NCBI GenBank assembly: GCA_009917455.1
Contig: QZDS01000033.1
Location: 1-54,563, forward strand
DNA from: a bacterium 1xD8-48
GTDB taxonomy: Bacteria > Bacillota > Clostridia > Lachnospirales > Lachnospiraceae
Direction: 5' to 3'
Length of the DNA stretch: 54,563 nt
In this document: one piece after another, positions 34,209-43,183 of the stretch
How the letters are laid out: each line of letters opens with the position of its first letter
How positions within the stretch are numbered: position 1 is the first letter of the stretch
Program-made: the position numbers and the translations under genes
Notes under the pieces: generated by a model
The model's database searches: none
What the model was told of the DNA's origin: nothing
What the model saw: the letters and a program-made list of their open reading frames with translations, nothing else

Positions 34209-34256
34209 CTCTTTGCCTGTGTCGTTGAATGACTGTATCTTTTTTTTACCTCAAGT

Positions 34257-34285
34257 ATTATATCAAAATCAGTTTTCAAAAGTCA
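34257..34285 (-). promoter_or_regulatory. Promoter of recombinase 1
   Basis: Minus-strand -35 TGACTT (34285-34280), 17-bp spacer, perfect -10 TATAAT (34262-34257). It looks like an ordinary sigma-A promoter; no sporulation sigma motif was seen here. Confidence 0.6.
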
Positions 34286-34311
34286 GGAAAGCAAAATTGA
34301 GCATCCATTAC

Positions 34312-34354
34312 TTGACAAATCTGGCCCTCGGAGTAAAATAGTTCTAAAAAGAAC
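34312..34354 (+). promoter_or_regulatory. Promoter and operator of the MarR gene
   Basis: -35 TTGACA (34312-34317), 16-bp spacer, -10 TAAAAT (34334-34339), followed by the perfect inverted repeat GTTCT-AAAA-AGAAC (34341-34354) on the expected transcription start. This is the likely autoregulatory MarR site. Confidence 0.7.
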
Positions 34355-34371
34355 AAAAAAAGAGGTAGATT

Positions 34372-34821
34372 ATGCTCCCCATAAATCCCTGGGAACACCC
34401 CAATGCGCTGAAAAAGCTTTATTCCAGATGTGTCGGCGACGTCTGCGTCAGGCACAGGATAAGCCGTATGGAGCTGGATATTCTGCTGTTCCTTGCAAAC
34501 AATCCCCTCTATGACACTGCAACCGATATCGTGGATATCAGATATCTGTCGAAATCCCAGGTATCGGCCTCCATCAGGCTTCTGGAAGAATGCGGTTACA
34601 TCAGAAAGGAATATACGGGCGGCAACCGGAAAACGGCGCATTTGAAAATATGCGAAGCCGCCGCGGAGATTCTCCGGGACGGAAAAGCCGCGCAGGAAAA
34701 ATTTCTTTCAATCATGATGGAGGATTTTTCCCCGGACGAGCAGATTTGCATGAAACAATATTATGACCGCATTTACCATAACATCAGCCGCTATCTGAAG
34801 GAGGAAAAAAATGATTTTTAA
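34372..34821 (+). CDS. MarR family transcriptional regulator
   Basis: A 149-residue winged-helix protein of the MarR group. The DNA-binding part is ISRMELDILLFLANNP, then VDIRYLSKSQVSASIRLLEE (recognition helix), and the wing is GNRKTAHLKIC. ATG 34372 has AAAGAGGT upstream. Its own promoter carries a perfect GTTCT/AGAAC repeat, and related arms occur in the leader of the divergent recombinase gene, so it may control both. The exporter gene follows with an 11-base overlap, hence cotranslation. Confidence 0.85.
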   Translation: MLPINPWEHPNALKKLYSRCVGDVCVRHRISRMELDILLFLANNPLYDTATDIVDIRYLSKSQVSASIRLLEECGYIRKEYTGGNRKTAHLKICEAAAEILRDGKAAQEKFLSIMMEDFSPDEQICMKQYYDRIYHNISRYLKEEKNDF

Positions 34822-35581
34822 ATTTGTGATTTGCTTTATTGCCGGTATAGGAGCCGGACTTGGAACGGGTTTTGCAGGCATGAGCGCCGCCGCTGTCATC
34901 AGCCCCATGCTGATTACCTTTTTAGGGCTCCCGGCCTATGAGGCCATCGGAATTGCCCTTGCCAGCGACGTTCTGGCAAGCGCCGTCAGCGCTTATACCT
35001 ACGGAAAAAACAAAAATCTTGATATCCGCAACGGAATCGTCATGATGGCCGCGGTTTTGCTTTTCACTCTCGTGGGAAGCTTTGTTGCCAGCCGGGTTCC
35101 CAATACAACAATGGGGAGCTTTTCCGTATTTATGACGCTGCTTCTCGGCATTAAGTTTATTGTAAAGCCTGTCATGACCACAAAGGAATCCATGGCGGCC
35201 GTCAACGCCGGGAAGCGTATCGCCCAATCCATTATCAGCGGCGCCATAGTCGGATTTATCTGCGGCTTTGTGGGAGCCGGCGGAGGAATGATGATGCTGC
35301 TTCTCTTAACCGGCGTCCTGGGGTATGAGCTGAAAACGGCCGTGGGAACCAGCGTCTTTATCATGGCCTTTACCGCTTTTACAGGTGCGGTCAGCCACTT
35401 TGCCATCGGCGGCATGCCGGATATCTGGTGTCTGGTTTTCTGTGTGGCCTCTACCCTGCTCTGGGCAAGGATTGCCGCAAAATTTGCAAACAAAGCCAGC
35501 GCCGCCACCTTAAACCGTGCAACCGGCGTGGTGCTGGCGGTTTTAGGAACTGCGATTCTTGCAGTAAATTACTTAAAATGA
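34811..35581 (+). CDS. TauE/SafE family sulfite/organosulfonate exporter-like permease
   Basis: A 256-residue membrane protein with about eight helices and two internally related halves. The motif GIGAGLGTGFAGMSAAA in the first half and IVGFICGFVGAGGGMMMLLL in the second are the paired Gly-rich signatures of TauE/SafE. Family members move sulfonates, sulfite or sulfoacetate; the substrate here is not known. Its ATG 34811 lies inside the MarR gene with GGAGGAAAA ahead of it, so expression is coupled. The pair is transported as cargo of the element. Confidence 0.9.
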   Translation: MIFKFVICFIAGIGAGLGTGFAGMSAAAVISPMLITFLGLPAYEAIGIALASDVLASAVSAYTYGKNKNLDIRNGIVMMAAVLLFTLVGSFVASRVPNTTMGSFSVFMTLLLGIKFIVKPVMTTKESMAAVNAGKRIAQSIISGAIVGFICGFVGAGGGMMMLLLLTGVLGYELKTAVGTSVFIMAFTAFTGAVSHFAIGGMPDIWCLVFCVASTLLWARIAAKFANKASAATLNRATGVVLAVLGTAILAVNYLK

Positions 35582-35653
35582 CTCTTTGCAGGCGGAAAGC
35601 ACCGGCCAGGGAGGCAGGCCGTGCCCCGACGGTACATATTGCTGACTCCCCGG

Positions 35654-36655
35654 CTACGTTCCGGATACATTTCCTCTCCTGCGCGCTCTATCCATCCTCT
35701 CCTGCACCCTATTAAAAATCTCCTCATCCACAAGAGCCTCATGAGTCCCCCTGACAATCACCCACTCCTTTTCCGGAAGACACTGCTGCCCCTTCCCTTC
35801 ATAAAAGGATTGCCGCCTGCGTCCCTGTACCATATGCCCCAGATAAACCTCGCTGGAAAGAATGTTTTTTATGGTCGGCGGCTTCCACACAGCGGCTGCG
35901 TACCGCTCTGCTTTCGCCTCCCCCTTTTGATAACGGTAACGGGCAGGCGACGGGATTTCCCGCCGGTTCAGTTCTTCCGCTATCTGCCGGTATGCCACGC
36001 CACTGAGGAACAGGTCAAATATTTTCCTGACCACCGGCGCGGTTTCCGGATCGGGCTCTATACGTCGGGGATTTTCCGCGCATTTCCTGTAGCCGTAAGG
36101 CGCCCATGTACCGATAAACTCGCCTCTTTGCTGTCTGAGCGCAAGGGCGGAGCCAATTTTGCGCGAAATATCCCTGCTGTAAAATTCATTCATCATATTT
36201 CGCAGGGGAATGAGATACCCTTCCTCGTCCTTTCCCGCCGTCAGGGAATCAATCCCCTCAGCGACTGCCACAAAGCGCACGCCCAAAAGAGGAAACAGCC
36301 TTTCCAGATAGTTCCCGGCATCGAGATAATTTCTCCCGAAACGGGATAAATCCTTTACTGCAATACAATTAATCTTTCCGCTTTTCACGTCGCCAAGAAG
36401 CCTCTCAAATTCCGGGCGGTGAAAATCCGTACCGCTTTTGCCGTTGTCGCAGTACATTCCCGCAAACTCCATATCCGGCTGCGCTTCTATATAACGAAGA
36501 ATCATCTCCTCCTGAGTTTTTATGGTATCTGCCCCCGCTCTCCCGCCATCCTCCACGGAAAGGCGGGCATAGCCGCCGGTGCGGTAAATTTTCTTCTCCT
36601 TCGGCTTTGCGGGAGCCGCGGCCAGGGGATTGACTTTTCGCTTTGTTCTTGCCAT
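35654..36655 (-). CDS. Serine recombinase 2, short form lacking the C-terminal domains
   Basis: A 333-residue protein with the resolvase domain (GGYARLSVEDGGRAGADTI with the nucleophile Ser; KDLSRFGRNYLDAGNYLER) and the recombinase domain (APYGYRKCAE, EKEWVIVRGTHEALVD). It ends at residue 333 (RRRGNVSGT) with no zinc ribbon and no coiled coil, where typical family members continue for another 150-250 residues. It could be naturally short or truncated. ATG 36655 has GGAGG upstream, but that site is inside a 7-bp hairpin (36663-36689). Confidence 0.82.
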   Translation of the reverse strand: MARTKRKVNPLAAAPAKPKEKKIYRTGGYARLSVEDGGRAGADTIKTQEEMILRYIEAQPDMEFAGMYCDNGKSGTDFHRPEFERLLGDVKSGKINCIAVKDLSRFGRNYLDAGNYLERLFPLLGVRFVAVAEGIDSLTAGKDEEGYLIPLRNMMNEFYSRDISRKIGSALALRQQRGEFIGTWAPYGYRKCAENPRRIEPDPETAPVVRKIFDLFLSGVAYRQIAEELNRREIPSPARYRYQKGEAKAERYAAAVWKPPTIKNILSSEVYLGHMVQGRRRQSFYEGKGQQCLPEKEWVIVRGTHEALVDEEIFNRVQERMDRARRRGNVSGT

Positions 36656-36662
36656 AAAAATA

Positions 36663-36689
36663 CCTCCGGCTCACCATATGAACCGGAGG
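36663..36689 (-). promoter_or_regulatory. Hairpin covering the ribosome site of recombinase 2
   Basis: CCTCCGG (36689-36683 on the minus strand) pairs with CCGGAGG (36669-36663), seven perfect pairs with a 13-base loop. The second arm contains the GGAGG in front of ATG 36655, so the fold would hide the ribosome site. Confidence 0.6.
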
Positions 36690-36759
36690 CATGTCATTAT
36701 GCGTAAGCAGCCGCTTTAAATTGGATTCTTTTTTCAAAGATAAGACCTCTTTTGGTTAA

Positions 36760-36790
36760 TATAATAGAATCCCAACAGGATTCTATTATA
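36760..36790. terminator. 13-bp AT-rich inverted repeat after the EamA gene
   Basis: TATAATAGAATCC (36760-36772) / GGATTCTATTATA (36778-36790), perfect, loop CAACA. It lies 130 bases after the EamA stop and before the recombinase 2 gene. It is a possible terminator, but also contains TATAAT on both strands. Confidence 0.5.
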
Positions 36791-36805
36791 GGCTGTCGGC
36801 CAGGA

Positions 36806-36889
36806 CTACTGTCCCATAATTTTCATCCGCCCTGCGGTGTAGAAATCATTTAACTGCTTTAAAAACACCTTTGCTTCTTCAAAGGGCAT
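36806..36889 (-). CDS. Very short open frame between EamA and recombinase 2
   Basis: 27 codons from ATG 36889, beginning MPFEEAKVFLKQLNDFYTAG and ending RMKIMGQ, with AGGAAGG upstream. It could be a small element peptide (for example a recombination directionality factor would be of this scale or larger) or chance. I do not recognise it. Confidence 0.3.
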   Translation of the reverse strand: MPFEEAKVFLKQLNDFYTAGRMKIMGQ

Positions 36890-36923
36890 CCTATAGATTC
36901 CTTCCTGTTCCAATACATCACTG

Positions 36924-37790
36924 TTATGGAATCAGCATCACAAGCGTTCCCGCTACAATGGAAACCAGACCCGGACCGGCTTTTTTTGACAGACGCTCGT
37001 GAAATACCAGCCGGGAAAAAGCAATCGTCACGACAATGCTGAGCTTGTCGATGGGAACAACCACGCTTGCAAGGCCGTCCTGCAGCGCCCTGTAATAGCA
37101 AAGCCAGGACGCGCCCGTGGCAAGCCCGGACAGGCAGATAAAGCCCAGTTCCCTTTTGGGAATTTCCTTTACCATATTCTGTTTTCCCGTCACAAACACC
37201 ATCAGCCATGCCATAAGCAATACCACCGCTGTGCGGATTGCCGTGCCCAGATTGGATTCCACGCCGGAAATTCCTATCTTGCCCAGAATAGAGGTCAGAC
37301 TTGCAAAGACGGCGGAACCGGCCGCATAGAAAAACCAGCGGTTCCCTTTTGCCTGCTTTGAGGTATCCGTTTTTTTCTTCTCAATCATCAGGAATGTGCC
37401 GATGCCTATCAGGACAACCCCTGCCGCTTTCGGCAGACTGATTTCCTCTCCTAAAAAGAGAAAGGCAAGCAGAATCGTGAGAACCACGCTGGACTTATCA
37501 ACAGGAACCACCTTGTTGATATCGCCAAGCTGCAGCGCCCTGAAATAACAGAGCCAGGACGCGCCTGTGGCAAGTCCGGACAGGATGAGGAACAGCCATG
37601 TTTTCCTGCCAATCTCCCCAATCTGAGACTGTGAGCCGGTAAGCAGCACCATCAGCCAGGAAAACAGTAAAACGACGACTGTCCGAATTGCCGTTGCCAC
37701 ATTGGAATCCGTCTTCCGGATGCCGCACTTTGCCAGAATAGCCGTAATGCCGGCAAATAGCGCCGAGCCAAACGCCAGTACAATCCACAT
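36924..37790 (-). CDS. EamA family (drug/metabolite) transporter
   Basis: A 288-residue membrane protein with ten helices in two EamA repeats. The repeats are visibly alike: LILSGLATGASWLCYFRAL in the first and CLSGLATGASWLCYYRAL in the second, both followed by VVP-[VI]-DK. This is close internal similarity for the family and suggests a fairly recent duplication or strong constraint. The substrate is unknown; relatives export amino acids or metabolites. ATG 37790 follows AGGAGG. It is read in the same direction as the GH3 remnant upstream. Confidence 0.88.
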   Translation of the reverse strand: MWIVLAFGSALFAGITAILAKCGIRKTDSNVATAIRTVVVLLFSWLMVLLTGSQSQIGEIGRKTWLFLILSGLATGASWLCYFRALQLGDINKVVPVDKSSVVLTILLAFLFLGEEISLPKAAGVVLIGIGTFLMIEKKKTDTSKQAKGNRWFFYAAGSAVFASLTSILGKIGISGVESNLGTAIRTAVVLLMAWLMVFVTGKQNMVKEIPKRELGFICLSGLATGASWLCYYRALQDGLASVVVPIDKLSIVVTIAFSRLVFHERLSKKAGPGLVSIVAGTLVMLIP

Positions 37791-37909
37791 AAAAAAACCT
37801 CCTATCCTCTAAATCAGTATCCGGAGCCGCAGCCCGGCGGAACACATCTGTCGCTCCGGCAAGCCGCGGGGGATAATCCGTTCTTTCTATCCTGCTCTAC
37901 ACAATTATT

Positions 37910-39920
37910 CTACACATTCCCAAGCGCCTGATTCAAAACCTGCTTCATCTGCTCAATCTGAGCTGCAGCCTCCGCTCCCGCAAAGCTTGCCAGGGATTTC
38001 AGGGGCATTCCCTTCATCATCGCCTCCATCATCGCAGCGTCAGTGCCCAGAGTATTTGCGTTTTCCTCCGCACCTCCGCCCATCATAGGACCCATCTTCT
38101 CCTGCATGGCCTGCAGCATCTGTCCCACAATCGGAGCGGTCACGGGATGCGCCATAAGCTCTCCCAGGGTGGTTGACCCACTGACATACAAAGGAGGGCG
38201 TTTTGCAGTCTGGAAGGAAAGCTCTCCTTTCAGGGCAATCTCATCGCTGGCGTGTCCCACCAGAACCTCATAGGCGCCGGAAGGCGCATACCAGTCGGAA
38301 AGTCCCTCATGGTAGAAGGACAAATCTCTCGCGGTAAGGGTAAATTCCACTGTCTTCGTTTCTCCCGGCGCAAGCGACACCTTGGAAAAGCCCTTCAGCT
38401 CCTTCACCGGTCTCCCCGCCGTTCCGTTTTTATCGCTGACATAGAGCTGCACTACCTCTTTGCCTGCCAGGTTGCCGGTATTTTTCACGTCCACGCTCAC
38501 TTTCACGCTGCCCTCATCGCCAAGGGGTTCCGAAGGCATCTCCAAATTGCTGTATTCGTAAGTGGTGTAGGACAGACCGTGTCCGAACGCCCAGCGCACC
38601 GGCATTTTCCTGGCATCGTAATAGCGGTAGCCTACATAAATACCCTCTGCATAGTCCACATTCAGCCCGTCTCCCGGGAAATTCAGGTAGCTCGGGTTGT
38701 CCTCCAGCTTCACCGGGAAGGTTTCCGCAAGACGGCCGGAGGGATTTACTTCACCGTAAAGAAGCCTGTCCGCAGCCTCTCCCACTCCCTGTCCGCCGAG
38801 GTACATTTCCAGAACTGCCGCAGCCTTATCCGCCCAGGGAGCTTCTATGGGGCTTCCGTTGTGGAGTACCACAACCGTATTCGGCTGTACCTTCAAAACC
38901 TCCTCAATCAGCTTATTCTGGCACGCCGGAAGCTTCATATCCTTCCTGTCGTAGCCCTCGGATTCAATCACGTCGGGGAGTCCGGCAAAAATCACCGCAG
39001 CCGCAGCCTCCTTCGCCGCATTTACCGCCGCCGAAAGCTCCGCTTCATTCTCCTCGTCCTTATCGGCGGGGAAGCCCTTCACATAGGATACGTTCCTGCC
39101 TTTGCTCTTTGCGCTCTCCAGGGCTGACGCTACCTTGCCGGCGTTGATATGGCTGGAGCCGCCGCCCTGATAGCGGGGCTTTTCGGCATACTCGCCGATA
39201 TATACAATCTTTTTATCTCCACTTAAGGGAAGCACGCCGTTGTTTTCCAGAAGCACAGCGCATTCCGTCTCAATTGCCACCGCCTTCTCATGGTCTGCGT
39301 CTCTGTCGAACACCGCCTCGGGATGGCGGTTGTCCACATAGGAAAATACTACCTTCAAAATATTTTCCACCGCCTTATCGAGAAGAGACTCGTCCAGCTT
39401 TCCGTCCTTCACCGCCGCCACAATCTTAGCGTCGTTGACTCCGCCACTGCCGGGCATTTCCAAATCAAGACCTGCCACAATTCCCTTCACGCGGTCCGCA
39501 ACCGCGCCCCAGTCTGTCATCACATAGCCTTCAAAGCCCCACTCGTCCCTCAAAATTTCCGTCAGAAGATGACGATTCTCGGAGGCATAGATGCCGTTGA
39601 TTTTGTTGTAGCTGCACATAATTGTCTTTGGCCGGGCTTCCTTCACTGCCGTCTCAAAAGCGGGGAGATAAATTTCCCTGAACGTCCTCTCCGAGAGATT
39701 CGAAGAGCAGCTCATACGGTTAAACTCCTGATTGTTTGCCGCATAGTGCTTCATGCTTGTGCCAACGTCCCAGCTCTGTACGCCTCTGATATAAGCGGCA
39801 GCCATTTTTCCCGCAAGGGCGCTCCACCCCTTTCAAATGCCAGAAATCCTCGCCGGAACACATACCGGCCTTTTCCTCCAGTGTCATCTCTGAAATGATT
39901 TTTTTGATGTCTCTTTCCAT
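37910..39920 (-). pseudogene. GH3 family beta-glucosidase with internal deletion and frameshift
   Basis: The start (ATG 39920, MERDIKKIISEMTLEEKAGM) is a normal GH3 N-terminus, but after HLKGVER (about 39822) the next homologous residues, LAGKMAAAYIRG, are in another frame. A comparison with the family, from memory, shows about 95 residues missing, including the SDGPHGLR-type sugar-binding segment. From 39805 the rest is intact: SMKHYAANNQE, the nucleophile region YVMTDWGA, the C-terminal domain and FnIII-like part, and a Met-rich tail. An internal ATG at 39805 opens a 631-residue frame, but without the missing barrel part activity is unlikely. It belongs to the element cargo. Confidence 0.8.
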
Positions 39921-40046
39921 TTCACACCCATCCTTCCATTATACAATAAGCAGTCCCACAAAAGTGACAGCGTTTGTAGTATATATCAAATTTTATCTGT
40001 TGTTTTATAGAATGTATTGCCTGATTTTAACTTTATTTATCTGTTT

Positions 40047-41275
40047 TTAACTATCCGGAAAATTTTTATCCCGATGAGTTTTCCGGTAGCTTGCCGGCGT
40101 CTCCCCGGTTACTTTCCTGAACACTCTTGTAAAATAGCTCTGGGGAGAAAGATTCATATATTCCGCTATCACGGCAACAGGGCGGTTTGAATATTTCAGC
40201 AGATTACAGGAAATCTGTACCTTTTCCCGCATCACATACGCCATCAGGGTCATCCCCGTCTCGCCCGCGAAAATCCGCGAAAGATACACCGGATGCAGCC
40301 CCACTGCCCCGGCAATTTCAGGAACAGAAAGTTTTTCGTATATATGCGCGGCAATATATTCCCGGCTCCGCTCCACATAAAGAGAATGATTGTCCGTCTT
40401 TGCCACCGCCTTTCTTCCAAGCCGCATAAATTCCTGAAACGTATAAATCATGGTACTCTCTATTTCCATCACATCTGCCGCCTTTGAAAGCTTCTGCAAA
40501 GCAACGTCGCTCAGAGCATAGGCCACGTTCTCGTCCACCCCCGCCGCAATGGCATATCTGGTAATCAGGGTAATTCCGCTGACCGCGGCGTATTCCAGAT
40601 TCTTTCTCGGAGATTCCGACATAACGCCCGCTCCCCTTACCACGTCCCCGAAAAGATTATCCGTTTTCATTTGCCGGATATTCATACCGTCAATGCCTGC
40701 TTTCCCCTCCACGAACCATTTCCACATCTGATTTTCCCGCGCAAAAGAATGGTGCTCTCTGCTGTATTCCGCTTTCTGAAGCTCATACTCGGATGATTTG
40801 GCTGATATTTCGCTCTGAAACCATTCTTCCTCTATCCCATAATCGATTTCAATTCCCGTTTCATATTTTTCATACAGCAGTCCGTGTGCAAAAGCTATGG
40901 TTTCCTCCATTGTCCAGATATCCCCGAGAGGAATCCGGCAGATTTCCCCTTTTACCCCATACTTATTTCCATAGAGACGGTAATCGTATTTCGAATGCTC
41001 CTCAAACACCACCGGACCCCATATTACATAACGCCCGTCGCTATGAAATACATAATACCAGTAGCCGCCGTCGTTATGCATCCTGTACCTGACTCCCCCT
41101 TTTTCCGCCTCCTGTTCCCTCAAAAGCCCGGACAGCTCCCGGCCTGAAAGCACCGGGTCCTGTTCCCCGAAGCCTTCAAAGGGGAGAGCCAGAGGCTTTC
41201 CCCTTCGTCCAGAATCCTTCCCGCCAGTGAATGTAAATGATAAATATTACTTAAAATAAAAGCTGCTTTATCCAT
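40047..41275 (-). pseudogene. AraC family regulator with N-terminal frameshift
   Basis: The C-terminal part is a clear AraC DNA-binding domain (LSVPEIAGAVGLHPVYLSRIF and VAVIAEYMNLSPQSYFTRVF, ending TGETPASYR). The likely original start is ATG 41275 (MDKAAFILSNIYHLHSLAGR), with GAGGGAATAGG in front. At about 41191-41195 a CT duplication (minus-strand CTCTGG) shifts the frame by two; the continuation ALPFEGFGEQDPV is in the other frame. A shorter protein could start at GTG 41153, giving 368 residues. It lies between recombinase 3 and the GH3 remnant and may once have controlled the latter. Confidence 0.72.
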
Positions 41276-41444
41276 CCTATTCCCTCGTTTCCTGTTTTCA
41301 AAAACCCGGTATACTCAAATCATAGACCAGATGGCTCAAAAAGGAAACTGTTTTCTACTCTCTGTTTTTCAGCGCCTGCGCCGGAAGAATCCATACACAG
41401 ACTCACATAACATTGCGGTGAGCCTTTGTCAATGGCTGCGCCAG

Positions 41445-43094
41445 TTAAAACTTATCATTAAAAATAATTTTCACAGCTTTATTCCTGTAAATGAAAATCC
41501 TGTCTATCAGAAACACTGCCATTGCCCTGTCAACCTCCGTGATGCTCCCGTACCTTTCAAACTGCTCCCACCGGCGTTTCTCCTTTGCGGCTTCCTCTGC
41601 CGCCCGGTTCATTTTCTTCCTGATTTTCTCCCCCTCCCGCCGGGTCTGCGCAAGTTTTAACTGATAGCTTTTTTTTAATTCCCCGTACTCCTGCCCGTCA
41701 ATCACGCCCTCCGCCAGGCTCTCGCAGAGAGAATCCAGAATCCGCCGATAGTTCTCCGCCTCCTCCTGCTTTCTTCGCAGACGCTCCTCATATTTTCTGA
41801 TGAGGTATTTTTCTTCCTGCGCCGCCTTTTGCCATTTGAGTAAGAGCGGCGTCCTTCCTGCTCCCTGCAATTCTTTTTGCACGATTTCCGCAAGCCGCTC
41901 ATGGGAGATGCTGTGGGAAAAGCAGGTTTTCTCAATCTTGTGCGTTCCGCAGACATAATAAACATATTTTCTCTTCTTCGCGGTCACCGTCTTTCTCACC
42001 ATGGGTCCCCCGCACTCCCCGCAGAAAACCATACCTGAAAAAATCTCTACCGCGCTTCTGCCGGGGCTGGTGCGGGTATCTCCCGCCAACACCTTCCGGA
42101 CGATTGCAAAGGTCTCCTTATCAATAATGGCTTCATGCGCGTCCTCCACGATATCCCATTCTCCCTGGGGTTTTTCCATACGCCCCCTCGCCCTCCAGCC
42201 GGGCGAAGCGCTTTTCCCCTGTACCAAAGTCCCTGTGTAGACCGGATTTTTCAGTATCCGCAGCACTGCAGAGGCGTTCCACGAAGGACTCCCCCCGCCC
42301 CGAAAGGGCGTTGCGTAATTAAGCCCCTGTGACTTTTTATAGGCCATAGGCGGCAGCACCCCTTCTTCATTCAGCCCGTCGGCAATGTCCCCGGCGCTTA
42401 CCCCGGCAAGCTTTTGACGGAAAATATCCCGCACCACCTCCGCGGCAAAGGCGTCTACTGCCAGACGGTTTTTATTCTCCGAGTCCTTCCGATATCCGTA
42501 AACCGCAAAGGAGCCCACAAAGTCGCCCCTTTTTCGCTTTACCGCAAGCTGGCTCCTGATTTTCATGGAAATGTCACGGCAGTACGCCTCGTTTATCAGA
42601 TTTTTAAAGGGAATCAGCAGACAATCCATCTCCCCGCTTTTGTGCTCGCTGTCATAATTGTCGTTAATGGCGATAAAGCGCACGCCAAGAAACGGAAAAA
42701 TCCTTTCTATGTATTCCCCCGCCTCCAGATAATTCCTTCCGAAGCGGGACAGGTCCTTCACCACGATGCAATCAATCCTTCCGGCTCTTACCTCCTCCAT
42801 CATCTCCCGGAAAGCAGGCCTTTCAAAATCGGATCCCGAAAAACCGTCGTCCACCTTCATGCCGCGCTCTATAAGATGCGGGTGGCGGCTTAAATAGTCC
42901 CGAATCAGGTTCTTTTGTCCCGTGACGCTGTTGCTCTCCAACCTGTCTCCGTCCTCGCAGGATAAGCGCACGTAGCCGCACGTATTCCATGTTTTACGAT
43001 TATCCGATGACTGCACTTTTTCCCTTTCCTTCCCTTCTAAGCATGCTGATAGTATCTGCTCATCACTAAGGTATGCAATCTCATATAAATTCAT
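41445..43094 (-). CDS. Large serine recombinase 3, full domain set
   Basis: About 549 residues. The resolvase domain has GYVRLSCEDGDRLESNSV (nucleophile Ser) and KDLSRFGRNYLEAGEYIER, the recombinase domain AVYGYRKDSENKNRLAVD, the zinc ribbon FCGECGGPM plus YYVCGTHKIEKTCF, and a long coiled coil (YEERLRRKQEEAENYRR). This is a complete large serine recombinase. Its N-terminus carries an extra AYLSDEQILSACLEG helix ahead of the resolvase domain. The start is unsure: 43094 (MNLYEIAYL) and 43124 are possible; neither has a strong ribosome site, and the frame start at 43163 lies inside the upstream terminator. Confidence 0.85.
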   Translation of the reverse strand: MNLYEIAYLSDEQILSACLEGKEREKVQSSDNRKTWNTCGYVRLSCEDGDRLESNSVTGQKNLIRDYLSRHPHLIERGMKVDDGFSGSDFERPAFREMMEEVRAGRIDCIVVKDLSRFGRNYLEAGEYIERIFPFLGVRFIAINDNYDSEHKSGEMDCLLIPFKNLINEAYCRDISMKIRSQLAVKRKRGDFVGSFAVYGYRKDSENKNRLAVDAFAAEVVRDIFRQKLAGVSAGDIADGLNEEGVLPPMAYKKSQGLNYATPFRGGGSPSWNASAVLRILKNPVYTGTLVQGKSASPGWRARGRMEKPQGEWDIVEDAHEAIIDKETFAIVRKVLAGDTRTSPGRSAVEIFSGMVFCGECGGPMVRKTVTAKKRKYVYYVCGTHKIEKTCFSHSISHERLAEIVQKELQGAGRTPLLLKWQKAAQEEKYLIRKYEERLRRKQEEAENYRRILDSLCESLAEGVIDGQEYGELKKSYQLKLAQTRREGEKIRKKMNRAAEEAAKEKRRWEQFERYGSITEVDRAMAVFLIDRIFIYRNKAVKIIFNDKF

Positions 43095-43130
43095 ACGATA
43101 ACCGTTCACATGCGGTTTTATCATTTCCTG

Positions 43131-43171
43131 TAAAGTAAAAAGTCCCCTGATGCCGCCAGACACCAGAGGAC
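43131..43171 (-). terminator. Terminator after the SDR gene
   Basis: On the minus strand GTCCTCTGGTG (43171-43161) pairs with CATCAGGGGAC (43152-43142), partly through G-U pairs, followed by TTTTTACTTT. It starts 12 bases past the SDR stop. Confidence 0.8.
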
Positions 43172-43183
43172 AGATATTCTGCT

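Noticed and set aside
37910..39805. The 631-residue frame as a complete GH3 enzyme
   Set aside because: It starts inside the family domain and the true N-terminus lies upstream in another frame, so the gene is broken.
39290..39898. Long plus-strand frames opposite GH3, carB, htpG and the DUF885 gene
   Set aside because: They are antisense frames of GC-rich coding DNA with no start signals and no family traits.
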